Source of the DNA: Epiperipatus broadwayi | Lineage: Eukaryota; Onychophora; Udeonychophora; Euonychophora; Peripatidae | Direction: 5' to 3' | Assembly: GCA_028023455.1 (NCBI GenBank) | Contig: JAQFVV010012394.1 | Coordinates: 33,367,150-33,431,149 of the forward strand | DNA length: 64,000 nucleotides | Shown: positions 49,871 to 62,000 of the stretch, piece after piece | Layout: each line of letters opens with the position of its first letter | Position numbering within the stretch: the first letter of the stretch is position 1 | Notes under the pieces: model-generated | Told to the model about the DNA's origin: nothing | The model's database searches: none | What the model saw: the letters and a program-made list of their open reading frames with translations, nothing else | Made by a program: the position numbers and the translations under genes

Positions 49871-49919
49871 TGATGATGATTTTTGGTTTACCTTTTCTAC
49901 ATGCACATTACTATAAATT

Positions 49920-49944
49920 TATCTAGTGACTAAATTGTAATGGC

Positions 49945-49985
<41 letters not shown>

Positions 49986-49991
49986 ATATAC

Positions 49992-50030
<39 letters not shown>

Positions 50031-51270
50031 AAAAGTAATGGAGCCAAAGTACCATCTTGAAGCACTCCTAGATAGCAATAATATTGGGCAGATATTTGTC
50101 CATTAACCTTAACAAAAACTGCTCTAACTTTTATAAAAGATTCAAACCAACAAACTAAATTATTTGCTAGACCAAGGTTATATAATTTATTAAGAAGAAT
50201 GTTATGATCAATCTTATCAAAGGCTTTAGACATATCAAAATAGATAATATCCATTTACTCTGTTTTTCAATTACATGTGTTAATGTGGTCATGTATAGTA
50301 ATGATATTTGTTTCTGTTGATTTATTTGCCAAAAAACCATGTTGTTCAGATGACAATAATCTGCTGGTATTATCCACTACCTCATTATAGAGGCATTTTC
50401 CAAATATCCTTGCAATGGTATGCAAGAATGAAATGGGACTATAATTATTGACCTTATTTTTATCTGCACTTTTAAAGATAGGAATAACTTTAGTGACTTT
50501 TAGACATGTGGGAACGTAGAGCTTGTTATAGAAGAATTGAGAATGTGACAAAAAGGTGAAGAGATATATTCAGAACAAATTTTACAAATGAAAATGAAGA
50601 ATATTATTGGGACCAAGACTGGAATTTAACTTATTTAATGTCTATTTCAGTATTACATTCTGTAAATTTATTTAATGAAATACCCTTTCTTACATTCTCA
50701 CTGATCGCAATATGATCATTATAATGTTGTGGTTGTACCAAGAGTTTGAAAATAGTGAGAGAAATTATCAGCTATTAAAAATGAGATATTTACCTGTTGG
50801 ATTTTTCTTTTAGTGTTACCCAAAGTCCTTAACTAATGACCAAAATTCTTTAGGGGTTTATCCACAATTTTATTCTCCATATATTTTAAAATTTTTTGAT
50901 ACACTTTTCTATAAACAATTTTTGATAATCTATTATTAATAAAATTATTGTAAAAAAAAAATCAAATTTTTGGTTTTCATAAATTGCCTATGATGATGAG
51001 ATTTTCTTCTAATGATACTTTTCAGTGATTTAGAAAGCCATAATTATTGATGATAATTTTTTATGTATGAATAAATTAATAACATGAATAAAAGTTTTAC
51101 TGAAATATTCTACACAATAATTAACATCACTGGAAGAATAAAAAGAAACCCACTTTAAATTGGAAAGTTCCATGTACATACTCATATAATCACCTTTGTG
51201 AATATTTTCTTCCAATAATATGCACAGATGAAGTCTTAAAATATTTAACATCAATAATAAATTTTAATGG
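49920..51270 (-). pseudogene. Second Jockey/CR1-like LINE remnant (ORF2 linker and RT fingers/palm)
   Basis: 51030-51254 resembles the ORF2 linker between endonuclease and RT (ELSNLKWVSFYSSSDVNYCV and FSKTFIHVINLFIH). After decayed sequence, 50267-50551 has the RT fingers: PTCLKVTKVIPIFKSADKN, VNNYSPISFLHTIARIFGK and SSEQHGFLANKSTETNII. 49919-50254 then has MDIIYFDMSKAFDKIDHNIL and SAQYYCYLGVLQDG, the slot of the family's 'G.PQGS'. It stops in an (AT)n tract before the catalytic FADD. It resembles, but is not a copy of, the element at 38875-42818. Confidence 0.7.
49948..50035. repeat. Double (AT)n tract with flanking inverted words
   Basis: Two AT runs separated by 'ccatatactttttaa' and closed by 'ttaaaaagtaatgg', which are approximate inverted copies, so the tract can fold as a cruciform. 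It interrupts the LINE remnant at 49920-51270. Confidence 0.75.
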
Positions 51271-51654
51271 TGATGATGAATATCAATTTAATAGGGCATA
51301 GAAGACACTGAGAAGCATTGAATATTTGGAAAGTTACTAAGAATGTAGTCCAAAGTACATACAAGAATTATATTGACTGAGATTTAATAAATTGCAAAAT
51401 TGAATCGTCCTATAGATCTTATAAGACAATGAGTTATAATTCGAAAGAGTCATCTGTAATGATAATGTAAGATTTAAATGCAATCAAATATTCTTCAAGT
51501 AAGCAAAGGAATTCACTTAACTCAGATACAAGTAATATTGGTTTATGCTAAATAATAACCAGTAGAACCTTACAACTATCACTCAAGAAAACTTTACATC
51601 ATCTCTATAATGCTGATAACATCATCAAAACATCATTTCATATGATTACAGATG

Positions 51655-52690
51655 CTGTTAATAAGAGTACCAAACTCTCCAAACAATAGTGTCACAAAGT
51701 GCAAACCTTCATAATCAGTGGATGCAGGAAGGTTTGTGCATAAAATCCCTAATTAGTGCCTACTCATCCAACATTCCCAGACTAGTTACTAGATTGTGGC
51801 TTTCATCACTGAGGAGCATTGGATTTGAGAGCACTGCATGTAGATCTTAGGATCTAATGCAACCCTCCAGCAGCCATCTTTTACCTATTTGGTTAACTAC
51901 AAAGCTTCCAAGATAAAAACATCATATTTCCAACCCAAGCTCATTCTCTTGTATAATCATATAGAACTGAACTCAGTATAGGATCTATAGATTTTGGTAT
52001 ATTTGGTTTTTCAAAAATACAGTCGCCATTATCCTATAGGCAGGATATATATGAAAACCATCAAAACATCAAATGATCACAATTTGATATTTTTACACAT
52101 ACTGTTAATAAGTGTCCCAAACATTCCATATAATAGTGCCACCAAGTGAAAATTTTTATAATCAATGGATGCAGAAATGTTGGTGCATAAAATCCCTATT
52201 TAATGCCTACTCATCCAATACCCCCAGATTTAGTTAACTATAAAGCTAGTAGCACAAGATGAAAACACCATAAAGTTTCAAATTCTTTGCTCATTTGCTG
52301 TATAGTAATATAAATCTGAACTCAGTTCATAATCTATACAGTTTGGTGTCTTTGGTTTTTTAAAAAACCCATGGTATCCTATGGTGGCACTATTGTATGT
52401 AAAGTTTGGAACTTTTATTAACAGCATGTATATGCATATGAAAGGGTGATCATGTAATGTTTTGATGGCTTTATATCTATAGTGCCCATAGGATAATGAT
52501 GACTGTGGAATTTGAAAAACCAAAGACACCAAAAATGTGTAGATTCTGAACAGAATTCAGATCCATATGATTATACAAGAAAATGAGCTTGGGCTGGAAA
52601 CATTATGGTGTTTTCATCTTGAGCTCCTAGCTTTATAGTTAACCAAATAGGTAAAAATGGCTGTTGGAGGATTGCGTTAGATTCTGTTAT
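51655..52690. mobile_element. Nested inverted-repeat MITE complex (family G)
   Basis: Inner element 52102-52424 has TIRs CTGTTAATAAGTGTCCCAAA... and ...TATTAACAG (about 43 bp, imperfect), each running to TAGTGCCACCA. It sits at the centre of a larger inverted repeat: 51848-52101 is the reverse complement of 52425-52690 with moderate divergence. The left flank 51655-51848 is the conserved family core, starting again CTGTTAATAAGAGTACCAAA, followed by 'aatc.atggatgcaggaagg' and 'catcactgaggagcattgga'. The right counterpart of this core is missing, so the outer copy looks truncated. No ORF. Confidence 0.8.
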
Positions 52691-53730
52691 GTAAGGGCAG
52701 TAGTCTCATATCCAAAGCTCATCACTGATCAAAGCCGCAAGCTACAGAAAAATAGACCAACATGTTCTATACGTAAACATAAGTGTGGTTTGTGTAGACA
52801 TCGCAAATTCTTTTTTAGAGTAGAGTTTTTCTATATTATTTTCCTTGAAGTTGGGGTAGATTCGTTTACTAATGTCAGCTATATGTATATAAATGTAAAA
52901 AACAAAATTAAATAAAAAATTCCGATTCATATAATTAATTAGTACTTTTAATTAATTTGACAAACAACATTTCTAACAAAACAACATTTGTTGAAGATTA
53001 TAAATAAGTCAGTAATAATACATCTTTGAAAAATATTTTTCTTTGTGAAAATAAATACTGAAAACAAAATTTATATTGCCTCCGTAATTTCTTAAATCAT
53101 TTACAGCTGCTAATCCAAAAACGATCTACTTTTTATACTTAATCTGTACTAGAGAAATTGAGCCAACACGAATCTTGTTTTTAACATTTATTTTTTCACA
53201 AAAGAAAACATTTATCAAAGATGTGCTAATTAGTTTTATTGATATATATATTATTTTCAAGTTGTTTTCCAATTTTAATTAAAACTTCTAATGCAAATGG
53301 GAATTATTGTTTAAACTTTGACAAATAATCTAGAGGCCAATTTATAAAAAATGTAAGTAAATAAAAGATCTCAAACTCAGTAAAGTGCGATTTTAGTAGC
53401 TAATAGCATTTAATGTTTTGTTGTTGTTTTTTTTAACAATAAGAGTTTGGAGTAAAAAAAATAATTTTTATTAATTATATTATTGCTATTACTATTTCTC
53501 GAAACAGCAACTGTGCCAAAAATAAAATCCAGAGTCAGGGAATAACGTGACGTTTAATCGATTTTTTTCTTTTTTTTTTTTTTGAGATTATATTTTTTCT
53601 ACCATTCAAATAAATTTCTGAATCATATTAATTTTAGGTCCATTACAATATTTTGTGACCTAGTATGAGGGACTTCAATTGTATTTTTATTGTCATTTTT
53701 TAAGATCATCTTAGTTTCATTTTTGTTTTC

Positions 53731-53762
53731 CCGCACAGGTTCGAATCCTGTCAACTGCACCA
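53731..53762 (+). repeat. tRNA 3'-end-like sequence including CCA
   Basis: ACAGG-TTCGAAT-CCTGT is a perfect T arm, followed by a 7-nt acceptor strand CAACTGC, discriminator A and CCA. No 5' half (expected GCAGTTG) is found upstream. It is either a retrotransposed mature tRNA end or the complement of a minus-strand retroelement primer-binding site (TGGTGCAGTTGACAGG). 52690-53730 has no gene. Confidence 0.55.
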
Positions 53763-54359
53763 GCCATTGTGTTTAATGCGTGGTTATATATGAACACAAA
53801 CTTGTAAAATACGTTTAATATTTATTTCTTAAACAAACAAATATAAATATGAGTGATTACAATATATACAATTGTATACCTTTGCCTGATATTGGTGATT
53901 TGGTATAGAGTTTAGTTGCCATGCAACTAGTTCTGTAAGGGATTTCAGGTATTCATCTAAAGTTTACCTACCACTTCCAGATGTACCATGATAGCTTGCT
54001 TCATGAATATATATGGTGATACTTCCAGAATTCTTTGAAAGTTTGTTTTGTGTCTGGTTTATGTCTAGGAACTTCTAATCCTAATGTGAACTCACCTCCC
54101 TACTCAGTCATATAGTAAATGTGTATACTGGCCTTCAGCTTCAACAGTTGTTGTCTTCCTTTATTTTTAACTGGATTTACTATTTTGAATCACATTCCTT
54201 TCCTTAATGAAATTAATTGAATTCATTGAGCATCATCACCCATTGGCCAGTTATTACTATTGGAAATGTTATCTATAATATATCTATTGATTTATAAATG
54301 ATAAATGCTTAATCCTGTTCAAGATAAGTTAATGTAAGTTGAAAAATAACAATTTCACT

Positions 54360-54860
54360 CTTTTAAGACTATGATGCCAATAATCCTATTCATTCATCTC
54401 CCATGTTGTCTCTTTCTACAACAATTACAATACCTTGAGATCCATTATGGTAGATTCCAATTGCTTTTTAATGTCGTTTTTTAGATTTAAGAATATAATA
54501 TCAATAATATATTTTATTTATTCTCTCATGTATTTCACCACTGTTACTTCCTTCTTATTTTCAACAAACATTTTTCCACATTTTACAGGGTATTCAAAAT
54601 TCTCCATGTTGCTTTTCTATTTGGCATCCAACTTTCAGCTCTCTAGGTAAGCACTGGCTAACTCAATTATTAAAACTTTTTTTCAAGCATATGGGTATAT
54701 ATTTTTTAACACTACTTATTTTTTGCAAACGTACTACATCAAAGTTTCTGCTATGATTACTTTTAATTATTATGTTCTCAACTCCATTAATAATTTGGCC
54801 AACATATTGGTAATAGTTAATTTTTTATTGATTATTACAAATCATTTCTGTGTATGTTCA
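54360..54860 (-). mobile_element. RTE 3' fragment
   Basis: 'cattcatctcccatgttgtctctttct', 'aatttggccaacatattggtaatagtta' and intervening words correspond to the minus-strand RTE 3' region, strongly diverged. A short plus-strand frame at 54435-54650 is not meaningful. Confidence 0.5.
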
Positions 54861-55219
54861 AACTCAACTTTTATCAGCCACTGATGGAAGAAAAATCCTC
54901 TGCTACTTTTAGTAATATAATGTAATTTAATAAAGGTATTTAATTTTATGTTTTCTTTTGTTGCAATTTTGACATAACACAACCAAGTTAATGGTATGGA
55001 TACTCTAATTGCTTAATTTAATGTGATGAAAATATCAAAACTCTGAACTTTACCATGGACAATGTATGATAGTAGGCATTGGTAATTGAAGCATTGGAAA
55101 GATTAGATAATAAAACATTTGGTATTACAATATACTGCAATGAATGGCTTATTAGTTATCAACATGAGAATACAAATGAGTTCAAATATCAGGATAGTTT
55201 TAAGAGTTGGAAATTGAAC

Positions 55220-55560
55220 TTTCATATTGATTACAGCACAGTTTTCCAATGAATTGCTGCTGATTTAATAAGTTAAAAAGTAGAGTATTTCATCATAGGA
55301 AAATAACTTTAGCAGTATATAGAGCTGTTATTTTACACAATTTATTGTATGGATGTAAAACATGAGCACTCTATCAGTGCAATATAAGGGAATTAGAAAT
55401 GTTTCATTTAAGGATGTTGTGTAAAATTTTAAAAACACAATGACAAGATTGTAAAATCAACAAATAAGTTCTTTAGCTTGCTAGATGTGACAGCATTGAG
55501 CTCTCTATTGTAAAATCACATCTTCATTAGAAAGAATATCTAAAAGAAATAAATAATGAG
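55220..55560 (+). pseudogene. Non-LTR RT C-terminal (thumb/connection) fragment
   Basis: Reading plus with stops: RKITLAVYRAVILHNLLYGC, then IRELEMFHLRMLCKIL, then an SIELSIVKSHLH stretch. This is the familiar LINE C-terminal region 'VYRAVVLPTLLYGCETW...LE.FH.RCLRKIL'. Tryptophan codons have become stops. No palm domain remains upstream. Confidence 0.6.
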
Positions 55561-55637
55561 ACTTCCTACAAGGGTCTATAAATAGTCAAAATAAGAGTCA
55601 TAGATCACATGACTCAATTCTCTTAAGCTTATAAGAT

Positions 55638-55962
55638 ATAAACAATGAGCATTGCTAGTTGCTCAACAAGCTTTGTGATAAATGCTTAGTCAGAAAAAGC
55701 ATTTAAAATATCTCAGTCAGGAACCCCCCCCCCAACTTCTGACCATGGTTTCATGCTTTGGCACTCCTCAAAGAGGCACTAGGAAAGGTATATCTAGTGT
55801 TTGAACCTATCCTAGCACCTCTCTGAGAAGTGCCAAAGCATGAAACCATGGTCAGAGGTTTGGGGGGGGGGGAGGTTTCCTGACAGAGATATTTTAAATG
55901 CTTTCTCTGGCTAAGTATTTATCACAAAACTTGTTAAGAAATTAGCAATGCTCATTGTTTAT
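55638..55962. mobile_element. Fold-back element with C-run/G-run arms, about 325 bp
   Basis: Long imperfect inverted repeat. The outer ends ATAAACAATGAGCATTGCTA and TAGCAATGCTCATTGTTTAT pair. The inner arms contain AAATATCTC and GAGATATTT, then a C run near 55727 opposite a G run near 55861, then GACCATGGTTTCATGCTTTG opposite CAAAGCATGAAACCATGGTC. The centre is near 55795 ('aaaggtatatctagtgtttg'). No ORF. MITE-like or fold-back transposon. Confidence 0.85.
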
Positions 55963-56389
55963 TATTACAAGGGTGTTTTATGTAAACTTGAACATGGGTT
56001 TTATAGGAGATATTGACCCCATCTGCTTTATAAGAATTTTTTCAGAAATTTTAAGGATGTGCAATTTCAATTGTTTCTAGTGGAAAAAGATATGACAGAA
56101 AATAGTAAACATTTGGAGAACTACAAGTAGCCATAGTGTTAAAATATTTCAGAAAGAAAAGTTTTTTGCTTAGAAAAATTAAAAGACAATATCATAAAAA
56201 TATCAAATAAAAGACAACATCATAAAAATATCAAATAAACAGAGAAATGGATCAGAATCTTCTATATGTTGACATAATGGACTTATATAGTTATCGCAAA
56301 ATTCATTTCTAAAGTGAGTTTTTTTGTCTGTCTTTTCTTTTCTTGGAATGGCTATACCCATGTTTTAGTGGCTGATTATTATTACTATT

Positions 56390-56410
56390 ATCATTAGTAG
56401 TAGCAGCAGC

Positions 56411-56484
<74 letters not shown>

Positions 56485-56761
56485 CAGTAATAGTAGTAGT
56501 AATAGAGTAGCAGTAGTAGTAGTAGTAGTAGTAGTAGTGTAATAGCAGCAGCAGTAGTAGTAGTTGCAGTATCAGTAGTATCAGTAGTAGCAGTAGTAGA
56601 AGCAGCAGCAATAGTAGTAGTAGCAGTAGTAGCAGTAGTAGTAGTACTAGTAGAGTAGTAGTAGTAGCAGTAGTAGTAGTAGTAGTAGCAGTAGCAGTAG
56701 CAGTAGTATCAGCAGTAGTAGTAGTAATACTAGTAGTAGTGTAGTAGTAGCAGCAGCAGTG

Positions 56762-56845
<84 letters not shown>

Positions 56846-56955
56846 TAGTAGTAGTGGCAGCAGCAGCAGCAGTAGTAGTAGCAGTAGTATCAGTAGTAGT
56901 AGTAGTAGTAGTAGTAATAATAGCAGTAGTAGTAGTAGTAGTATCATCATCATTA
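56390..56955. repeat. Long compound (GTA)n array, about 565 bp
   Basis: AGTAGT repeats interrupted by GCA, ATA, GTGTAG and ATC variants, making blocks with recurring order. A minus-strand frame reads only Leu/Tyr/Thr runs and is not a gene. 55963-56389 contains no gene. Confidence 0.95.
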
Positions 56956-57114
56956 TATATTAAATATATGATAATGCAAATTATATAATTTTAATTTATA
57001 CATTACTAAACATTATATGCTCACCAATTCCTGTGCTTATACAAACTGTTAAAACAGTGACCAAGTTTTCATACAAAATGTTACCTAGTTTAGGCCATAA
57101 GCAATTGATGCAAA

Positions 57115-57190
57115 AAAGGAGCTTCTTGCATCCATTGATTACTATGATTTGCACTGAGAGGTACTAATGCATGGAGAGATAAAGTGGCTA
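57115..57190. mobile_element. MITE family G fragment
   Basis: 'cttgcatccattgattacta', 'gatttgcactgagaggtact' and 'aatgcatggagag' are the reverse complement of the family G left end. Confidence 0.65.
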
Positions 57191-59763
57191 ACAGGTTTCT
57201 CTGGGCAAAGTTGCTGAGAAAGGAAAAGTCACAGGCATCACATCACAATTTTAATTTTTCCATTTACTAAAAAAAATTATCTAATAGCTTTATTGCTTAG
57301 GAATTTATAAAGATTTTGAATACTAGAAGTGTGTAAAGTGAAACTGATTGGAAAGTATTATGCTCCTGAGCCTGAAGTATTAGTAATGCACTAAATCACA
57401 CTTCTGGTCACTAATAAAACAAAATATAGAGCATGAAGATAACCAAAATTCACAATTTCTTCTCCCATTTTCTTAATTTAACAGAAAATAAAATAAATGT
57501 AGTGCTGAATATGCATCCACATATTTATTTTTATGCACAATCTCAACAATAATCAAATGGATCATTGATCAAAGTTCAAAAAATGTTTGACCTCTAAAAG
57601 TAAGAGAGCTATAGCTTCATGGTTCACAGTTGTACTATGTCTCCAGATTTCACGAAGCTATATATGATTAAATAAGTTAAACCACAGAACTTGCATTGAG
57701 CATATATTCATGCTTTTATGGTGCACTATATCACATTGATCTTGTAATATGCTTAAATATATACCAAAATAACTTATTGGTATCTCAACAAATACATCAA
57801 CTAATCTTGTAAGAGCATTAAAACAGCCTATAACACACAGCCTCAGTGGAAAGTTGACTGATAATTGATTCTATCTCCAAGCTTCCTGTAGTGTCTCACA
57901 TCTAAATTATCACATGTTGTAATATGACATAGTTTAGCATTTAACATGGAAATGTCCCAATGTATCTGAATCATGAGTTACAATTTGAAATATGACAGAA
58001 TATCCTGTATCTTAATGCCCAATGAAACAACAATTTGCTAGCATTAGATTTTCTTTTAAATTAAACACAAATGCAACGAGATGCTGAAGTGATTCATATT
58101 ATGTGTGGCAGCAATAATGGCATAAAGAACAGTGAAGGTGTTACTGAAGGATACCACCACATTTCATGTTAATGTGCAATCTATATATGATAGCATTTTG
58201 AAGTTTTTGTGATCAATGGCTAAGCTATGTCACTACATACAGATGTCATTGTAATAACATGGAAATAAAATCAGTCATATTTTCACTGGCCACAATATAT
58301 ATATATTTTTAAATTTTTGAGCAGTTTAGAACAGTGGTAGATTGTCAAATGTGGAGCTATAGACTGTGATATTAATTCTTAGCTTAGTAATGTAAATAAG
58401 TCCACATTAACAGAATTGTTAAATTCTCAGTCTGTCACTAGGAGGCTTGAATATCACATGACCTCTCAATCTCACCAAATTAATTTAACATTATTGCTAA
58501 CTGGTCAATTTGATGTTTTATGACTTTTTAAACTAAACATACTACCCATGATTTTTAAGCTAATTAGCATTCATTAGTTTAGACTGAATGAAATAGTGAA
58601 ATGCTATATCTGCACTAAGTTGCTTCTATGTCACATGATCAAAAGAATAAAGCATTTGACACATAATCTACCAAACTAAATAATTACGTTAGTTGAAACC
58701 AACGAATGACAATATAAAACTTTCAATTTATTCATAGGGAGTTTGAAAGTCACATGATTTTTGAAACTAATTGGATTATCTTAATAAAGAGATGTTAAAT
58801 GTTCTACCAGGTGACATTCTTGAATATCATATAACTTTCTGAGGTAATTATATAATTGTTTTTATACTCATTATCATAAACAAACTTATGGAGTCATAAA
58901 TGAATTAATGGCTTTGTGTATTTAAATATACTATCTCTGCTGGCCTTTATGTTAAATATGGGCCAGAGCTAATGCTTGGAAAGAATTATAGACCCACAAT
59001 CATGGATCATCCACTATTACTATCAATGTTATATAATCAAATATACAAATGTTTATCTCAAACACATTACCGTAATAAATATTTTTCCAAATAAAATAAA
59101 AATCAGCTGAGATTCTATAGCATTGTTGCTATCTCTTAATTTCATTTATGTGTTAATTTCACATCACAAGTTCACTGATCGAAAATGAACCTGTTTTTCC
59201 TAAGCTCTTATCAACTTTTTTATTTGAAGAATAATGCAATGTTTATCAAATGAAATTTCAATTACTGATGCATAGTAAATGTGTTGGTGTGAGTCGTCTA
59301 TAAATGATAATCTAAATCCCAGATAAACAATTCCATAGCATTCTTTTATATATAACTTAATTTAATTTTCAGTCCATTACAAATCTTTTTAATATATCTT
59401 GCATAATTTGGTGCTCTGGTAAAATGGAAATCTTTGAAATTTAAAATCAGCAGGTCATGTCTAGCTCTGTTAATTTCAGAGTCCAAATTTCTGAACTACA
59501 AAGCTGTCCAATAATTTTTAAATGCCTTTATTTAACTTAAGACTTCTCCTTAATTACATTAAATTTTGTAACTGATTTTTAAACTACTTCTTCTGAACCA
59601 GTTTTCTTCAAATTTTGGGCACTTGTTTTATTGTGATGACAGTGTACTATTATAATGCAGTATTTCAGGGTTGCACAGCTAATCATTGATAGGCCACAAT
59701 TCAAACAGCATTTAAATTGAACCACTAAACATCACATGAATTCTATTGTTTATACTTAAACAA
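57191..59763. other. Intronic AT-rich stretch, no element recognised
   Basis: No coding frame, tRNA-like box or long inverted repeat was seen by eye. Old unrecognisable repeats are likely. Confidence 0.4.
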
Positions 59764-60198
59764 GCTGTTTACCCAGAGGCAAAACTCTCCATAGGTAGAA
59801 CCACTCAGTGCAAGCCAGAATAATCAATGGATGCAAGAAGGTTTGTGCATAAAATCCCTATTTAATGCCTATTCATGTAATATCCCCAGACTAGTTTCTA
59901 GCTTGTGGCTTTCATCAGTGAGGAGCCTTGAATCTAAGAGCACTGCACCTAGATCTTAGAATCTAATGCAACTCTCCAACAGTTACCTTTTATATTTTTA
60001 GCTAACTATAAAACTTCAAGTCCAAAATAAAAGCACAATACTGTTTTCAATTCAAGCTCATTAGCTTATATAGTTATATAGATCTGAACTCAGGTCAGCA
60101 TCTATACTTTTTGGTGTCTTATGTTCTTTAATAACCATAGTCACTGGCTTGCACTTGTGATGCTACTGTATGGAGAGTTTTGCCTCTGTGTAAGCAGC
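59764..60198. mobile_element. MITE family G copy, 435 bp
   Basis: TIRs: GCTGTTTACCCAGAGGCAAA at 59764 against the complement of ...GCCTCTGTGTAAGCAGC at 60198. About 50 bp of imperfect pairing including AGAGGCAAAACTCTCCATA and 'tgcaagccag'. The core shares 'aatcaatggatgcaagaagg', 'gcataaaatccctatttaat' and 'gagagcactgcatctagatc'-like words with 51655-51900 and 62595-62937. Non-coding; would need a transposase in trans. Confidence 0.85.
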
Positions 60199-60621
60199 AT
60201 TCAAATTGGTAAGTTTTGAGTCATGCTGTTATACTTTTTTAAGAAAACATTTTCATTTAATCTGAGGAAGAAATTTTACAGATGTTTACAATTAATTAAA
60301 TTAGAACAGAAAGGAGATGAAATTTTAATTTTTCTTTGGCTTGTTTATATAAAATTTCCTTACTAATAAAACTGCTGACTTGTAAGTACAAAAATCTTGT
60401 AACAATTTTTAAATTATCATTTCCAATTTTGAACATGTTTTCATTATAGATGGCATTACAAGATTTCAGAAATAGAATAAACAAATTGTCTTCAAATTTT
60501 GTACATGTGATTAGTTTCAATGGCAATGCAGTATTTCATTATTGGTCAGAATAACAAGGCTGGTGAGCCACATTTCAAATTGTATTAAAATTAGTTCAGT
60601 AAGTTTTTACACCTATGCTAT

Positions 60622-60785
60622 CATCATCATTTTCAACCATTATTGATTCACTGCAGGATATAAGTCTCCATGTTTAATCCATCTTCTCCAATCTCTAGCC
60701 TCTCTTCTCCACATCACACCAAAACACTTCCTTATTTTATCCATCTATCTTACATGTGTCTTTCTTTCTAGGCCTATGCAATAAA
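60622..60785 (-). mobile_element. RTE 3'-end fragment
   Basis: 'catcatcattttcaaccatt', 'gattcactgcaggatataag', 'atcttctccaatctctagcc' closely match the minus-strand 3' end at 25405-25500. It ends at the TCATCATCAT tail at 60622. Confidence 0.7.
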
Positions 60786-61059
60786 TAATATTATATATAT
60801 TTTTAAAAAAAAATGCTCTCAATTTGAGGTAATAGAAAAAAAAGGAATAATAAAATCTTAATTTCCTTTTGGCAGTTTACTTAAAACTTGCTCTTTTAAT
60901 GTTGTTTTTATGCAAAAAAAATATTGTAACTGGTTTTAAAAAATAATTTTCTGGTTTAAAAAAATGCATTTATTTAATTTGAAGACCAATGTATTAAAGA
61001 AGTCAAAAAAAAATTTTTTTTCTTAGACCACAATTTTAGTTGTTATATATAACTTAGAC

Positions 61060-61440
61060 ACTTAGCAAAAGAATAATACAGAAACTTTAGACCATTCAAA
61101 GAAGTATGAAAAGATGCACGATAAAAGTAATAATAAGGAATTGAGAATGAAGTACATGAATGACAGAACAAATGGATGTTACTGACATCATTGAAAGGAT
61201 TAAGAGATTGAAGTGGAATTGGGTTGGACATATTGTAAGAAGAAAGCAGTTGAAATCTTAAATTTGATTTCAACAGATTGTAAAAGACCTAGAAAAATAT
61301 CACGTGTGAGATGGGTAGATGAAATAATGAAATGTGTTAAAATAATGTCGAAAAGAGAGGCTAGAGATTGGAGATGGATTAAACTTGGAGTAACTTTCAT
61401 CATTCAGTGAAGTGATATCATCAAAAATGATGATAATGAT
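61060..61440 (+). pseudogene. RTE 3'-end fragment, plus orientation
   Basis: Reads with breaks QRSMKRCTIK, DVTDIIERIKRLKWNWVGHI (family 'RIK.LKW.WAGHIVRR'), then in another frame CKRPRKISRVRWVDEIMK and REARDWRWIKLGVTFIIQ. It ends in AAAAATGATGATAATGATG, the RTE-type tail. It pairs in inverted orientation with 60622-60785. Confidence 0.7.
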
Positions 61441-61844
61441 GTACCTTTAAATAACAGCACTGAGAGTCTATAAATTAATTAATTCAATCACTATAATGAT
61501 CCAAAAAATATGATTTGTTTTTTTAATGTATTAGTATTCAAATTACGAAAAATATATTTTAAAAAAAATTAATAGATATATTATTTACTTAATAGCAAAT
61601 ATCTAAATTCTAATACAACATTTAATATTAAAAGTTTGTCAAGATAATCTTTATAATCTGATTTAATTTTTTTTTTACAAATGATAAACAAAACATATTA
61701 ATAACAATAAATTATTATGCTTATATATGTAAAAATATGTAATAAAATTTCTAAATTTAATATATTTTTAAACATGTTTGGATAAAAACATTTGAAAAAA
61801 AAACAACATAAAATGCGCATCTAGGGTATCAATCATCTTTTTAT

Positions 61845-62000
61845 ATGTCTTTGGTCATATGTTTATGGTTTATGATTGCACTCCTCCACAAGGTGTTAAA
61901 AGCAGATAGAAATCAGTCCCCAATTTGCATGAGAATGGTGTAGTGAAAATTGCACTACATACATATTATTTGAATGTGTAATAAAAATTATTAATTGCCA
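61845..62000 (+). repeat. Family E fragment
   Basis: 'gcactcctccacaaggtgtt', 'aaaagcagatagaaatcagt' and 'gcatgagaatggtgtagtga' match 11175-11250 and 20725-20790. 61441-61844 and 62001-62594 hold nothing recognisable. Confidence 0.7.

Noticed and set aside
56309-56953. Minus-strand 214-codon open frame with Leu, Tyr and Thr runs
   Set aside because: Entirely the (GTA)n array read in shifting frames.
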